Shown: positions 26,340 to 36,544, numbered from the stretch's first letter. The stretch is 64,000 nt of DNA from JASJBU01 sp963797085 (GCA_963797085.1 CAWCOA010000011.1:62001-126000); one strand, 5' to 3'. Numbers and translations: made by a program. The notes: generated by a model from the letters alone, not told the origin.

Positions 26340-28589
26340 TCAGACCACTTCAACGCGCTCGACTCGCTGAAACCCCCTGGGTAGCTTGTTGCCTCGCCTG
26401 CCCCTCTCACCCTGATAACTGTCCAGATCAGCGGATTTAAGGGTGATGTGGCGCTTGCCGGCATGGGCGGTGAGGCTGCCGCCAGCAGGCACGACCGTGA
26501 TGATCACGACGAACTCTTCCCTGCTTTCAACCCGCTTACCCGGAATAGCAATAATCTTGTTACCTTTGCCGCGGGCCAGCTCAGGCAGCTCTGCCACAGG
26601 AAACACCAGCATCCTGCCTTCATTGGTAATCGCCACCAGCCGGTCAGTTTGCGGTTCTACCAGCGGAACCGGCGGTAGTACTCTGGCCCCTTTAGGCAGT
26701 GTCAGCATCGCCTTACCTGCCTTGTTCTTGGCAAACATGTCTCCGAGTTTCACCCGAAAACCATAACCGGCATCAGAAGCCATTAAATAGGCATGAGCTT
26801 GCTCCCCTCCCAGCACCGAAGTAAAACCGGCCCCGGGGGGCGGAGTCAGCCTCCCGGTAAGGGGTTCCCCCTGGCCGCGCGCGGAGGGAAGTGTATGGGC
26901 CTGCAAAGAATAACTGCGTCCACTTGTATCCAGAAACACGACCTGCTGGTTGCTGCGCAGCCTGGCGCAGGCCAGATAACCATCACCTGATTTGTAATTG
27001 AGTCCTGACGGGTCGATTTCATGGCCCTTGGCGACGCGTGCCCAACCCTTTTCAGACAACACCACGGTCACCGGCTCACTGGGCGAGAGTTCGGTTTCAT
27101 CCAGCGCTTCCGCAGCGGGTCTTTCGAGGATCGGAGAACGGCGTTCGTCACCATATTTCTCTGCATCCGCTTGGATCTCCTTGCGGATCAGCGTGCGCAA
27201 TCTCTGTTTAGACCCGAGGGTCTTCTCCAGCCAGTTGCGCTCTACCTCCAGTTCCTCCTGTTCTCCGCGAATTTTAAACTCCTCCAGCTTCGCCAGGTGC
27301 CGCAGACGCAGATTGAGGATCGCCTCCGCCTGCACCTCGGAGAGCCGGAAACGGCTCATAAGCTCAGCCTTGGGGTCATCCTCATAGCGAATGATCGCGA
27401 TCACCTCGTCAATGTTGAGGTAGGCAATCATCAGACCTTCAAGGATGTGCAACCGATCCAGCACCTGATCCAGACGGTACTGCAGCCGTCGCCGCACTGT
27501 CTCTGTGCGGAACGTCAGCCACTCCTTGAGCAGGGTCAGCAGGTCCTTCACCGCCGGCCGGCCATTGGTGCCGATCATATTGAGATTGACCCGGTAGGTA
27601 CGCTCCAAATCCGTGGTGGCAAACAGGTGTGACATCAGTCGCTGCGCATCCACCCGGCTGGAGCGCGGCATTATGACCAGGCGGGTGGGATTCTCATGAT
27701 CCGACTCATCCCGCAGATCCTCCACCATGGGCAGTTTCTTGGCCTGCATCTGGCTAGCAATCTGCTCCAGCACCTTGGCCCCCGAGACCTGATGCGGCAG
27801 TGCGGTGACGATAATGTCGCCTTGCTCACGCTCATAACTGGCGCGCATGCGGATGGAGCCGTTCCCGGTCTCATAGATTTTCTGCAGATCCTCTGTGGGA
27901 GTGATGATCTCCGCCTCGGTGGGATAATCCGGTCCTTTGATATGCTCCAGCAGCTCAGGCAGGGTGGCCTTGGGAGATTCCAGCAGATGAATGCAGGCAC
28001 TTGCCACCTCCCGCAGATTGTGCGGTGGTATATCGGTCGCCATGCCCACCGCAATGCCAGCCGCGCCGTTGAGCAGCACATTCGGCAGCCGGGCCGGCAG
28101 CATCACGGGCTCCCGCAGAGTGCCGTCGAAGTTCGGTTGCCACTCCACCGTGCCCTGCCCCAACTCCTGCAGCAACACCTGGGCATAGGCTGTCAGGCGT
28201 GACTCTGTATAGCGCATTGCCGCGAATGATTTGGGATCATCCGGTGAACCCCAATTGCCCTGTCCGTCCACCAGTGGGTAGCGGTAAGAGAAATTCTGCG
28301 CCATCAGCACCATCGCTTCATAGCAGGCGCTATCGCCATGGGGATGGAATTTACCCAGCACATCACCCACGGTGCGCGCTGATTTCTTGAATTTTGCCGT
28401 AGCACTCAGGCCGAGTTCCGACATCGCGTAGATGATGCGCCGCTGCACAGGCTTCAGCCCATCCCCAAGATGCGGCAGTGCGCGGTCGAGAATCACATAC
28501 ATGGAATAGTCCAGGTAGGCCTTCTCGGTAAATTGACTCAGTGGGACCTGTTCAATCCCTTCAAGACTGTGATCGATGGTGTTGCTCAT
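26340..28589 (-). CDS. parC: DNA topoisomerase IV subunit A
   Basis: About 749 residues. The catalytic Tyr lies in FAAMRYTESRLT and the helix around GKFHPHGDSACYEAM is the quinolone-contact region, with the usual Ser and Glu. The DNA-gate, coiled-coil and a C-terminal beta-pinwheel of the short ParC type follow, which separates it from GyrA. It decatenates daughter chromosomes with ParE, which is not in the window. Start: the frame opens with MPFMSN at 28598; MSN at 28589 is preferred by similarity to the family opening. It is separated from tRNA-Leu by 175 bases. Confidence 0.95.
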   Translation of the reverse strand: MSNTIDHSLEGIEQVPLSQFTEKAYLDYSMYVILDRALPHLGDGLKPVQRRIIYAMSELGLSATAKFKKSARTVGDVLGKFHPHGDSACYEAMVLMAQNFSYRYPLVDGQGNWGSPDDPKSFAAMRYTESRLTAYAQVLLQELGQGTVEWQPNFDGTLREPVMLPARLPNVLLNGAAGIAVGMATDIPPHNLREVASACIHLLESPKATLPELLEHIKGPDYPTEAEIITPTEDLQKIYETGNGSIRMRASYEREQGDIIVTALPHQVSGAKVLEQIASQMQAKKLPMVEDLRDESDHENPTRLVIMPRSSRVDAQRLMSHLFATTDLERTYRVNLNMIGTNGRPAVKDLLTLLKEWLTFRTETVRRRLQYRLDQVLDRLHILEGLMIAYLNIDEVIAIIRYEDDPKAELMSRFRLSEVQAEAILNLRLRHLAKLEEFKIRGEQEELEVERNWLEKTLGSKQRLRTLIRKEIQADAEKYGDERRSPILERPAAEALDETELSPSEPVTVVLSEKGWARVAKGHEIDPSGLNYKSGDGYLACARLRSNQQVVFLDTSGRSYSLQAHTLPSARGQGEPLTGRLTPPPGAGFTSVLGGEQAHAYLMASDAGYGFRVKLGDMFAKNKAGKAMLTLPKGARVLPPVPLVEPQTDRLVAITNEGRMLVFPVAELPELARGKGNKIIAIPGKRVESREEFVVIITVVPAGGSLTAHAGKRHITLKSADLDSYQGERGRRGNKLPRGFQRVERVEVV

Positions 28590-28854
28590 AAATGGCAATT
28601 TACTCGCTTGCTGAATTGCCGCCGCATAATACGCGATGTGCGCAGACGCACAAGTATGCTTCAGCTACAGCAGGGTAATTAGAATTAGAGCCCTTCGGTG
28701 CAGGAAAGATGTGCCAACAGGCTCAACAACAGAACAGGCACGAGATTTACAGAGAAACCGGCAATCATTGCGTATACCACCAATTCACACCAGCCGGAGA
28801 ACAATCTACCGGCGGCAACCGGCAGGCTGAGGACCGCCATTTTCAATAGCGGGG

Positions 28855-29109
28855 TTATCCAGCGCACCAGGTAATGGATAAAAACTGGAAACCGAATTGA
28901 GCAGCGGCGCCCATCTCATCACCATTTTCTATAGCCAGCAACGCCGGGTTAAACAGCGGGGCCGTGTTGCCATTGCTGGCCGCCACCCCAATACTTCCCA
29001 TAACCATGGAGCGAGGGTCGAATGAGTTAAAGGGTGCCGCAATAGAAGTGGCTGTTGAGGCGGATAAAATTGCCGCAGCCAGGAATTTTAGCCGATTGTT
29101 ATTGGTCAT
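28855..29109 (-). pseudogene. truncated conjugal-transfer TraF-like protein, N-terminal remnant
   Basis: Only ~84 residues remain. MTNNNRLKFLAAAILSASTA begins a signal peptide ending before APFNSFDPRSM, then comes MVMGSIGVAASNGNTAPLFNPALLA, which resembles the N-terminal motif of the ~400-residue TraF_2 family annotated as conjugal transfer or outer-membrane-barrel-like proteins. The similarity fades after FNPALLA, and the frame stops at 28855 after an unrelated tail. A GGAG ribosome binding site lies eight bases before the ATG at 29109. A 60-residue frame further on (28685-28867) is hydrophobic but has no recognisable family. This looks like the 5' end of a deleted gene. Confidence 0.5.
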
Positions 29110-29363
29110 TGGGTACTCCTGCCAATGTGATGAGTTCATAAAACACGCGAACACTGCCAACAATCGTCCGTTTAAGGGCATTCTTTAATTCTTGCGGGAA
29201 GATTAAATCGACTGCTTCATTACCGGGAATTCTGATCACATTAAACAGCCAGAGGCTGAGCGCCAATCTGTTTTTTATAGTGGTGAAATACCGTTGCAGC
29301 CGATAGGATAAGTTCAGCGCGAGCAACTACATCCCCAAGAACCCATTTGAATGAGGAACCGCC

Positions 29364-29774
29364 ATGCCGGAATTCGCCACACCCCAGGACGCCGAAGACG
29401 CCTACTACGATGCCATCGACGAAAAGGATCTGGAGGCCATGATGGCGGTCTGGGAAGACTCTGAAGAAATCCTCTGCCTGCTGCCGATGATGCCGGCGCA
29501 GCGCGGTGCGGCGAGTATCAGAAAGGCCTGGGAGCCGCTGCTGGGTGGCGAAATCCAGCTCGAGATGGAGATCAAGCACCTGGCCTGGATAGAAGCCGGC
29601 GAGCTGGCCATCCATCTGATCGAAGAGCACGTGCAGGTTCCGGGTGAGCAGGGCAAACAGACCGTCTATGCCAACAACATCTACCGCAAGGGAAGCGGTG
29701 GCTGGCGCATCCTGATGCACCAGAACTCACCCACTCCACCCCCACCGGGACTGCAGATGCCTGAAGCGGGATAA
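29364..29774 (+). CDS. SnoaL/NTF2-fold protein (DUF4440-like)
   Basis: 136 residues with the opening of the SnoaL-like/DUF4440 group: TPQDAEDAYYDAIDEKDLEAMMAVWEDSEE, then GAASIRKAWEPLL. The fold is a cone-shaped alpha+beta barrel used by many small enzymes and binding proteins; a specific activity cannot be assigned. It ends in a Pro-rich tail (SPTPPPPGLQMP). GAGGAA lies just before the ATG. The next gene begins in the same frame directly after the TAA stop, so the two are probably one transcript. Confidence 0.75.
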   Translation: MPEFATPQDAEDAYYDAIDEKDLEAMMAVWEDSEEILCLLPMMPAQRGAASIRKAWEPLLGGEIQLEMEIKHLAWIEAGELAIHLIEEHVQVPGEQGKQTVYANNIYRKGSGGWRILMHQNSPTPPPPGLQMPEAG

Positions 29775-29777
29775 GCC

Positions 29778-30137
29778 CTGCAGAACCACAAACTTGTTCT
29801 CCCTGAACACCTCAACCACTACGGTTATCTGTTCGGCGGCAACCTGTTGAAGTGGGTCGATGAATTTGCCTGGATCGCCGCCACCCTGGACCACCCGGGT
29901 TGCAAATTCGTCACCATCGGCATGAACCGTAACGAATTCAGAAAAAGCGTTCGACAGGGAGTAATACTGCGTTTCGAGATCCAACTCTCCCGACCTGGCA
30001 AGACTTCAGTGCAATATCAGGTGGTGGTCTTCGCGGATGTTCCGGACAGCGGAAAGGAGAACTCCATATTCACAACTACCTTCAGCTTCGTCTGTCTCGA
30101 CCAACAGGGCAGGAAACGCAGCATCCCGAAACTGTAG
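29778..30137 (+). CDS. hotdog-fold acyl-CoA thioesterase (YciA-like), non-standard start
   Basis: About 119 residues. It carries the acyl-CoA hydrolase signature NHYGYLFGGNLLKWVDEFAWIAA, in which the Asp after KWV is the usual catalytic acid, and the central beta strand GVILRFEIQLSRPGKTSV. There is no ATG, GTG or TTG before the motif: the frame is open only back to the TAA stop of the NTF2-fold gene at 29772-29774. A CTG at 29778 is the only plausible full-length start; the TTG at 29847 would delete the active-site motif. It would hydrolyse medium or long acyl-CoAs in the cytoplasm if made. Convergent with rmuC, 12 bases apart. Confidence 0.6.
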   Translation: MQNHKLVLPEHLNHYGYLFGGNLLKWVDEFAWIAATLDHPGCKFVTIGMNRNEFRKSVRQGVILRFEIQLSRPGKTSVQYQVVVFADVPDSGKENSIFTTTFSFVCLDQQGRKRSIPKL

Positions 30138-30149
30138 ACCAGTTGAACT

Positions 30150-31721
30150 TCAACTATCCCGCTGATCCGGCAGCGCCTCTTTGCGGAATACCGGCAGGTC
30201 CGGGCCCGGCTCATCTTCCAGGTCGACCTTTTCGATCCTCACGAAACGGCTGGTGATCTTCCGTGCGGAGATGTTGACGTTGCTGACATCCGTATGCGCC
30301 TGGGAGATATGTGTGGCGAGTTTCTCCATACGTGACTGAAAGCGGTCGAAATCCTTGGAGAGATCCCGCAGATGGTGCTGGATGATATGCACCTGCTCGC
30401 GGGTCGCGGCATCCTTGAGCACCGCCCGGGCGGTGGTAAGGATCGCCATCATGGTGGTGGGTGAGACCAGCCAGACGCGCTTTCTGAAAGCCTCCTCCAC
30501 CAGGTCCGGAAAGTGTGCGTGGATCTCGGCGAACACCGCTTCCGCCGGGATGAACATCACCGCCCCGTCCGACGTCTCTCCCGGAATGATGTACTTGGCG
30601 GCGATGTCCTCGATGTGCTTTTTGATATCCTGCCGGAACTGGCGCTGCATCCTGCCGCGTTCCGATTTCGGCTGCTGGTCGTCCTGCATGCGCTGATAGG
30701 TCTCCAGGGGAAACTTGGCGTCAATCACCACATTGCCGGTAGGATCGGGCAGGAACAGCACACAGTCCGCGCGCTTACCGTTGCTCAGGGTATGCTGCAG
30801 AGAAAAGCCTGACTCCGGCATCACGTTGCGCACCAGGGCATTCAGCTGCACTTCGCCGAAGGCGCCGCGGGAACGCTTGTCGGAAAGCACCTCCTGCAGG
30901 CTCACCACATTGCTGGAGAGTTCGGTGATTTTCTTCTGCGCCTCGTCGATGCGGGTCAGGTGAGTGAGCACCTGGGTAAAGGTCTCAGTGGTCTTCTCGA
31001 AGCCTTCGCTGAGGCGTTTCTCCACCTGACCGCTGATCTCCTTGAGACGCTGATCGGTACTTTCGGTCAGTCCTTCAACCCGCTTGCCCAGGCTGTCCGC
31101 ATGCTGCACCAAGGCCTCGGCCACCTGCTTGCGCACCTCGGTCATGCCGGATTGCAGCGCCTCCTGCTGGGCCTTCATAGTCTCCAGTTGTCGCTCATCG
31201 AAAGACTCACGATGCCGCATCAGGGACTGGGACAATCCCTCTCGCAACTCAGCCATTTTCTCCTGCTGCGTCAGGCGCCCTTCCGAGAGGTTTTCGGTCA
31301 CTTGTTTCTGCAGTGCCTCGAAACGCTCCAGCAGATCGATGCGCAGTTTGCCCGCATCCTCCGTCAGGTGAGACTGCATCTCGCCGAAGCGTCGTTCCAG
31401 TCCCTGGTAGAGCTTGTCAGAACGTTCCAGCAACACTTGCTGCATGCCGTGCAGGGTCCGTTGCTGGGCCAGCGCGCCCCTGATGATCTTTTCGCTCAGA
31501 TGATCACGCAGGTCCGCCTGACCACCCAGCAGAATGCGCTCTTGCTCCCGCAGTCGCACTTCGATGAGCTGCATGCGCATATCATGCTCACCTTCCGTCT
31601 GGTCCTGTTTTCGCAACAGGAGCTGGAGCCAGCGCAGGCCCCAGCCAAGCAACACTAGAAACAGCAGAACAAAGCCGAGAGCGGCCTGCTGCCAGACAGG
31701 TAACTGTGCAAATATGTTCAT
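30150..31721 (-). CDS. rmuC: DNA recombination protein RmuC
   Basis: 523 residues. A single N-terminal membrane helix (LGFVLLFLVLLGWGLRWLQ) is followed by a long coiled coil (~45-290) and the conserved RmuC nuclease-like domain at ~300-460, recognisable from GAFGEVQLNALVRNVMPESG, VVIDAKFPLETYQRM and AVMFIPAEAVFAEIHAHFPD. RmuC limits recombination at inverted repeats and belongs to the PD-(D/E)xK nuclease superfamily. It is transcribed away from mtaB. Confidence 0.92.
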   Translation of the reverse strand: MNIFAQLPVWQQAALGFVLLFLVLLGWGLRWLQLLLRKQDQTEGEHDMRMQLIEVRLREQERILLGGQADLRDHLSEKIIRGALAQQRTLHGMQQVLLERSDKLYQGLERRFGEMQSHLTEDAGKLRIDLLERFEALQKQVTENLSEGRLTQQEKMAELREGLSQSLMRHRESFDERQLETMKAQQEALQSGMTEVRKQVAEALVQHADSLGKRVEGLTESTDQRLKEISGQVEKRLSEGFEKTTETFTQVLTHLTRIDEAQKKITELSSNVVSLQEVLSDKRSRGAFGEVQLNALVRNVMPESGFSLQHTLSNGKRADCVLFLPDPTGNVVIDAKFPLETYQRMQDDQQPKSERGRMQRQFRQDIKKHIEDIAAKYIIPGETSDGAVMFIPAEAVFAEIHAHFPDLVEEAFRKRVWLVSPTTMMAILTTARAVLKDAATREQVHIIQHHLRDLSKDFDRFQSRMEKLATHISQAHTDVSNVNISARKITSRFVRIEKVDLEDEPGPDLPVFRKEALPDQRDS

Positions 31722-31872
31722 TAAGCCGAACTATAACTCAAGCAGAGGCTCATAACGTGAGCCTTTGATTTACTGCCCGTCTTTTTATATTTCAGGGTGA
31801 CACCAGCTTTACTTGCACCCAACGCCAACAGGTTATACCTTTTCCCACCCTATCAATTCTGCCGTAACTGAC

Positions 31873-33153
31873 ATGCGCATTCACCTCAAAACCCTCGGCT
31901 GCCGCCTCAACGAAGCAGAATTGGAGACCTGGAGCCGCGACTTCCAGGCTCAGGGGCACAGCATGACCAACGAGCCGGACCAGGCGGACCTGCTGGTGGT
32001 CAACACCTGTGCAGTGACCGAAGAGGCGGTACGCAAATCCCGCAAGCTGCTGGGACGTGCGCATCGTCAGAACCCCAATGCCCGGCTGGTTGTGAGTGGT
32101 TGTTACGCCTCCCTCGACCCCAACGCCACCGCACAGGCCGAAGGCGTCGATCTGGTGGTGAACAACCAGGACAAGGAGCGCCTGGTACAGATCGTCAGCG
32201 AGAAACTGGATCTGAAGATCATGCCGGAGACGGCTATCGAGGCTGAAACAAGCAGCCTGCTGGAACGCGGACGGCAACGCGCCTTCATCAAAGTGCAGGA
32301 TGGCTGCCGCTATCGCTGCACCTTCTGTATCGTGACCCTGGCGCGGGGGGAGGAACGCAGCCGGCCTGTCGATAAGGTGATCACCGAGATCAACCAATTG
32401 CACGTCGAAGGCATCCAGGAAGTGGTATTGACCGGGGTCCATCTCGGTGGTTATGGCAGCGACAACGACAGCAACCTGTATGAACTCATCAGCCGAGTGC
32501 TGACCGAAACCGACATTCCTCGTCTGCGGGTCGGTTCCCTGGAGCCCTGGGATCTGCCGGAGGGATTCTGGGAGCTGTTCCTTAACCCTCGCTTCATGCC
32601 CCATCTCCACCTGCCCCTGCAAAGCGGCTCGGACAGCGTACTGCGACGCATGGCCCGGCGTTGCAAAATAGACGAGTACCGCAGTCTCATTGAGCAGGCC
32701 CGGCAGCAGGTAAAGGATTTCAACGTCACCACCGACATCATCGTCGGTTTCCCCGGCGAGACCGATGAGGAGTGGCAGCAAACCCTGAACTTCGTCGAAG
32801 AGATCGGCTTCGGCCACCTGCATATCTTCGCCTACTCGCCCCGCAGCGGCACCAAGGCCGCTCAGCTAGCCAACCCGGTGAACCGGGAGACCAAACGCCT
32901 GCGCAGCGAGGCCCTGCATGCACTGGGGGAAAAGATGAAGCGTGAAACCCTGCAACGCCACCTCGGCAGAACCATGCCTGTACTGGTGGAGGGCTCCGCA
33001 GCAACAGGATGGGGTGGTTACACCCCCAACTACTTGAGGATCAGCATAGAAGCAGATAAAAACACTGACTTGAGCAACCAAATCGTCGAGGTTGAAATCA
33101 GAAGTCAGACTGGAAATCATGACAAGTTGGCGGGAAGGCTTGTCGTTGCATGA
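31873..33153 (+). CDS. mtaB: tRNA t6A37 methylthiotransferase MtaB
   Basis: About 426 residues. It is a radical-SAM methylthiotransferase that converts t6A at tRNA position 37 to ms2t6A. The N-terminal domain has three cysteines for the auxiliary cluster (TLGCRLNEAE, VNTCAVTEEAV, VVSGCYAS), the radical-SAM cluster motif is CRYRCTFC, and the C-terminal TRAM-like domain is short. The start chosen is ATG at 31873 (MRIHLKTLGCRLNEAE), the normal opening of the family; the frame is open 60 bases further up. Confidence 0.93.
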   Translation: MRIHLKTLGCRLNEAELETWSRDFQAQGHSMTNEPDQADLLVVNTCAVTEEAVRKSRKLLGRAHRQNPNARLVVSGCYASLDPNATAQAEGVDLVVNNQDKERLVQIVSEKLDLKIMPETAIEAETSSLLERGRQRAFIKVQDGCRYRCTFCIVTLARGEERSRPVDKVITEINQLHVEGIQEVVLTGVHLGGYGSDNDSNLYELISRVLTETDIPRLRVGSLEPWDLPEGFWELFLNPRFMPHLHLPLQSGSDSVLRRMARRCKIDEYRSLIEQARQQVKDFNVTTDIIVGFPGETDEEWQQTLNFVEEIGFGHLHIFAYSPRSGTKAAQLANPVNRETKRLRSEALHALGEKMKRETLQRHLGRTMPVLVEGSAATGWGGYTPNYLRISIEADKNTDLSNQIVEVEIRSQTGNHDKLAGRLVVA

Positions 33154-33292
33154 ACTCGACTCTTTACAAGCAGAATGGAGCTGCAAACAGCAGAATCCGG
33201 GACTGTCAGAAGTCCTCGCTATAGCGGAAACCTGGCTTTGATTTGCTGAAATTGCCTTGTTCTGCCGTTCAGGCAGTTTCAGATTTTGCAGG

Positions 33293-36200
33293 TCAATCCA
33301 CCCTCTCGATTAAGCCCTTCTTGCTTAGTAATTCGTCGATTGGCCTGGGCCGACCGATACCATACCCCTGGGCGTAATCGACGCCGATTTTCCGCAGCTT
33401 CTCGAGTATGGCGGCGTTTTCCACAAACTCGGCAATTGTCTGTTTACCCATCACATGGCCGATCTCATTGATCGATTTTACCATCGCGAAATCCATCGGA
33501 TCATCCAGAATGTCTTTGACGAACAACCCGTCGATCTTCAGGAAATCTACCGGCAGATTCTTGAGGTAGGCAAAGGAGGAGAGTCCACTGCCGAAATCAT
33601 CCAGGGCAAAGCGGCAACCCAGTTCTCTGAGACTGCCGATCAATACAATGGCACTGCTCAGATTGGCAATGGCCACAGTCTCGGTGATCTCAAAACAGAC
33701 CTTTTGGGGAGGAATATGAAACGCCTCCAATTGTTCGATGACAAAGCGTAGAAAGGTCTTGTTGCTCAGTGAAAGCCCGGAAAGATTGAGTGCACAGAGA
33801 TCCAGCTGTGCAAGGCACTCCGGGTGCTCATGAAGCCAGCTGAAGGTGTGTTTGATCACCCAGCGGTCGAGTTTGTCGGAGAGATTGTAACGCTCGGCTG
33901 CCGGTAGAAAAGCGCCGGGCATGATCAGATTACCCAATTCGTCTTCCATCCTGAGGAGGAGTTCGTAGTGTCCGGCTTGAGACTGTCCTTCGCCTTGAAT
34001 CGGGACGATAGACTGAAAATAGAGTTGGAAACGATCATTATCCAGGGCATGGGGCAGACGCACTGCCCATTGCATCTCACCGTGACGCCGGGCCAGTTCT
34101 TCATCATCCTCCTGATGCAGGTGGACCCGGTTCCGCCCCTGCTCCTTGGCCAGATAGCAGGCGCTATCGGCAGCCCGCAGGATGTCGCCAACACTCTTAC
34201 TGTCCCGGTCAACTGAGACCAGTCCAATACTCACACCAAGGCTGAAACTATGCTCTTCCCAAGGAAAACTGAAGTCACCCAGGCTTTTTATCAAATTCTC
34301 CGCAACAGTCTGCGCATCCTCGAGGGAACAGTGCTCCATCAATAAGCCAAACTCATCGCCCCCCAGGCGAGCCAGGGTATCCCCTTTTCTGATATGTTTC
34401 TCCAACAGCCTGCCCAGCTGACGCAGCAGTTCATCACCCGCCACATGTCCGCAGGTATCATTCACCAGTTTGAATTGATCCAGGTCGAGATAACAGAAGG
34501 CATTCTGGGTGGATGCTTGCTGCGCCTTGTCCAACATACGCTCCAGCCGGTGTTCAAACTCAGCGCGGTTGACCAGCCCTGTTAGCGCATCGTGTGTAGC
34601 CTGGTAAGAAACCTGCGTAGACAACTCTCTGGCTTCAGAGACATCCTTTGACACCAGCACCACACCCAATACCTCACCCTTTCCGGTGTTGATCGGCGCC
34701 GCCGAAACTTCGATGGCGACTTCATTGCCTGAGCGACTGACCAGAATCGCGTGATTCGCCAGACCCACGATTTTGCCCTCGCTCAGGCAACGCGCCACAC
34801 AATCTTCCGCCGGTTCACGAGTCTCCTCGTTGATGAGATGGAAAATCTCCATCAGAGCCCGGCCTTTCGCCTCCTCTGCAGCCCAACCCGTCAAGGATTC
34901 TGCTATCGGGTTGAGAAATTCCACACATCCTTTGTTATCCGTGGTGATCACCGCATCGCCAATGGATCGCAGGGTGACCATGGCCTTTTCCTGTTCTCGA
35001 TAAAGCGCCTCTTCAAGGCTCTTTTGCGCTGAAATATCCCGGCCAACCCCTACAATACTCACGGGGCGGCCAGCCTCATCCAGCACCGCTTTGTCGGCCC
35101 AGGCGAGCCAGCGCCAGCCATTGGCTGTCCTGGCGCGCTGTTCAATGTAGCATTCATAGGGAGGCTGGGAGAGTTTCTGCATGGCCAGTGCCGTTGCCCG
35201 CCGGTCGTCCTCATGCACCAGCGGCATGAAGGTGTTGCCAATGAGTTCCGCTTCGGTTTTGCCGAATAACTGACAATAAGACGGGCTGACGAACTGAAAT
35301 TTCCCCTCGAAATCTACTTTCACCAGCATGTCGGTTTGGTTTTCCACCAGCAGGCGATAATTCTTTTCACTCTCTTGCAGCGCCACCTCGACGAGTTTCA
35401 GGTCAGTGATGTCAGAGGCAATACCCTCGATGATCATCTTATCGGAAAGATCCTTCCGGCCTATGGAACGGTCATGCAACCATAACCATTTGCCGTGTAT
35501 GTCACGGATGCGATAGACAAGATCGATCGGGGTTCCAATCTCAAACTCCGCTATCGCCTCATCCACTCTGTGCAGGTCATCGGGATGTATTGAGTCATGC
35601 CAGAGAAAGGGATTTCTTAGCAGGTCCTGGTCCGAATAGCCGAGGATAGTCTTCACTCGAGGTGACCAGTAATTTGCCCCTCTAGGGCGCGAGTAGCGGT
35701 AGACAATCGCAGGAAGCGCCTCTACGAGACATCTGTAGCGCTCTTCACTCTCCCGCAGCGCACGCTGAGCTTGTTCCCGTTCCAGAAAATCACTGATGAG
35801 TCGGGTGGCGACTTCCAAGAGTTGAACATCATTGTCCCGCCATTTGGACACATCACGAAGGTTGTCCAAGCCCACAAAACCGGTCAGGTTGCTGTTGTTC
35901 TGCATCGGCATAAACAGGCAGGAACGAATATTCTGCGCTGTCAGGATGGATCTTTCAGCCTCCGCTTCGGGCGGTAAAGCGGATACATCGGTTATCTGGC
36001 AGACAGTACCCTCCCTGAGTCTCTGCATAAACCAGGGTATACTCTCGAGAGGCAGCCCCTGAAGGTTCTCTTTCTCTCTTGAAACTCCGGTGTTGCACCA
36101 TTCGTGGGTGTTGTCCATCAGGGGGCCATCTTCCGAAATCCGGAAGACGTAGCTGCGGTCCGCGTCGACCAAACCTCCCATTTCAGCAAGAGAGGCATTG

Positions 36201-36364
36201 ATAGCCTTGTCCAGATCGGTGCAATTTGCCAGGCGCCCGGCAATACTGGAAAGCACTCTTTCTATCTGCAGGTGCTTTTCCAACTCCAGTAATCTCGAGG
36301 TTGATTGCCTTGAAGGGTGATGGCTTGTGTTTGTCTTTGGCGTATTGATGTGCTCTTCGCCCAT
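33293..36364 (-). CDS. GAF-PAS-GGDEF-EAL cyclic di-GMP signaling protein
   Basis: About 1023 residues, soluble. The order is a GAF-type sensor (residues ~40-190, ending near LISDFLEREQAQ), three PAS/PAC repeats (~195-320, 325-440, 450-580), a GGDEF domain (~610-760) with intact LGGDEFGLL, and an EAL domain (~780-1020) whose signature reads ELLLRM instead of EALLR but keeps the catalytic DDFGSG and KIDG motifs. It may make or break cyclic di-GMP; the ELL change leaves phosphodiesterase activity uncertain. The start at 36364 (MGEEHINTPK) is preferred because TAGGAA precedes it; the frame is open to 36505. Confidence 0.88.
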   Translation of the reverse strand: MGEEHINTPKTNTSHHPSRQSTSRLLELEKHLQIERVLSSIAGRLANCTDLDKAINASLAEMGGLVDADRSYVFRISEDGPLMDNTHEWCNTGVSREKENLQGLPLESIPWFMQRLREGTVCQITDVSALPPEAEAERSILTAQNIRSCLFMPMQNNSNLTGFVGLDNLRDVSKWRDNDVQLLEVATRLISDFLEREQAQRALRESEERYRCLVEALPAIVYRYSRPRGANYWSPRVKTILGYSDQDLLRNPFLWHDSIHPDDLHRVDEAIAEFEIGTPIDLVYRIRDIHGKWLWLHDRSIGRKDLSDKMIIEGIASDITDLKLVEVALQESEKNYRLLVENQTDMLVKVDFEGKFQFVSPSYCQLFGKTEAELIGNTFMPLVHEDDRRATALAMQKLSQPPYECYIEQRARTANGWRWLAWADKAVLDEAGRPVSIVGVGRDISAQKSLEEALYREQEKAMVTLRSIGDAVITTDNKGCVEFLNPIAESLTGWAAEEAKGRALMEIFHLINEETREPAEDCVARCLSEGKIVGLANHAILVSRSGNEVAIEVSAAPINTGKGEVLGVVLVSKDVSEARELSTQVSYQATHDALTGLVNRAEFEHRLERMLDKAQQASTQNAFCYLDLDQFKLVNDTCGHVAGDELLRQLGRLLEKHIRKGDTLARLGGDEFGLLMEHCSLEDAQTVAENLIKSLGDFSFPWEEHSFSLGVSIGLVSVDRDSKSVGDILRAADSACYLAKEQGRNRVHLHQEDDEELARRHGEMQWAVRLPHALDNDRFQLYFQSIVPIQGEGQSQAGHYELLLRMEDELGNLIMPGAFLPAAERYNLSDKLDRWVIKHTFSWLHEHPECLAQLDLCALNLSGLSLSNKTFLRFVIEQLEAFHIPPQKVCFEITETVAIANLSSAIVLIGSLRELGCRFALDDFGSGLSSFAYLKNLPVDFLKIDGLFVKDILDDPMDFAMVKSINEIGHVMGKQTIAEFVENAAILEKLRKIGVDYAQGYGIGRPRPIDELLSKKGLIERVD

Positions 36365-36544
36365 ATAATTTCCTACTGAGGAGAGTCTACTCAAGATAGA
36401 GATTTTACGAAAAATAATTGAGTTTATCTGAGCGCTCCATTCCATACAGAGTCGTGAAATGCTCAGCCGCTTGCTCTGGTGTGTAGGCACTGCAACGACC
36501 GGCATGCAACCTGTCGAACCGCCTGCAAAACATACCTTAATCCA

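Noticed and set aside
30960..31658. 232-aa open frame opposite rmuC
   Set aside because: Leu/His/Gln-rich mirror of the RmuC coiled coil; no independent features.
31792..32823. 343-aa open frame opposite mtaB
   Set aside because: Shadow of a clearly conserved radical-SAM gene.
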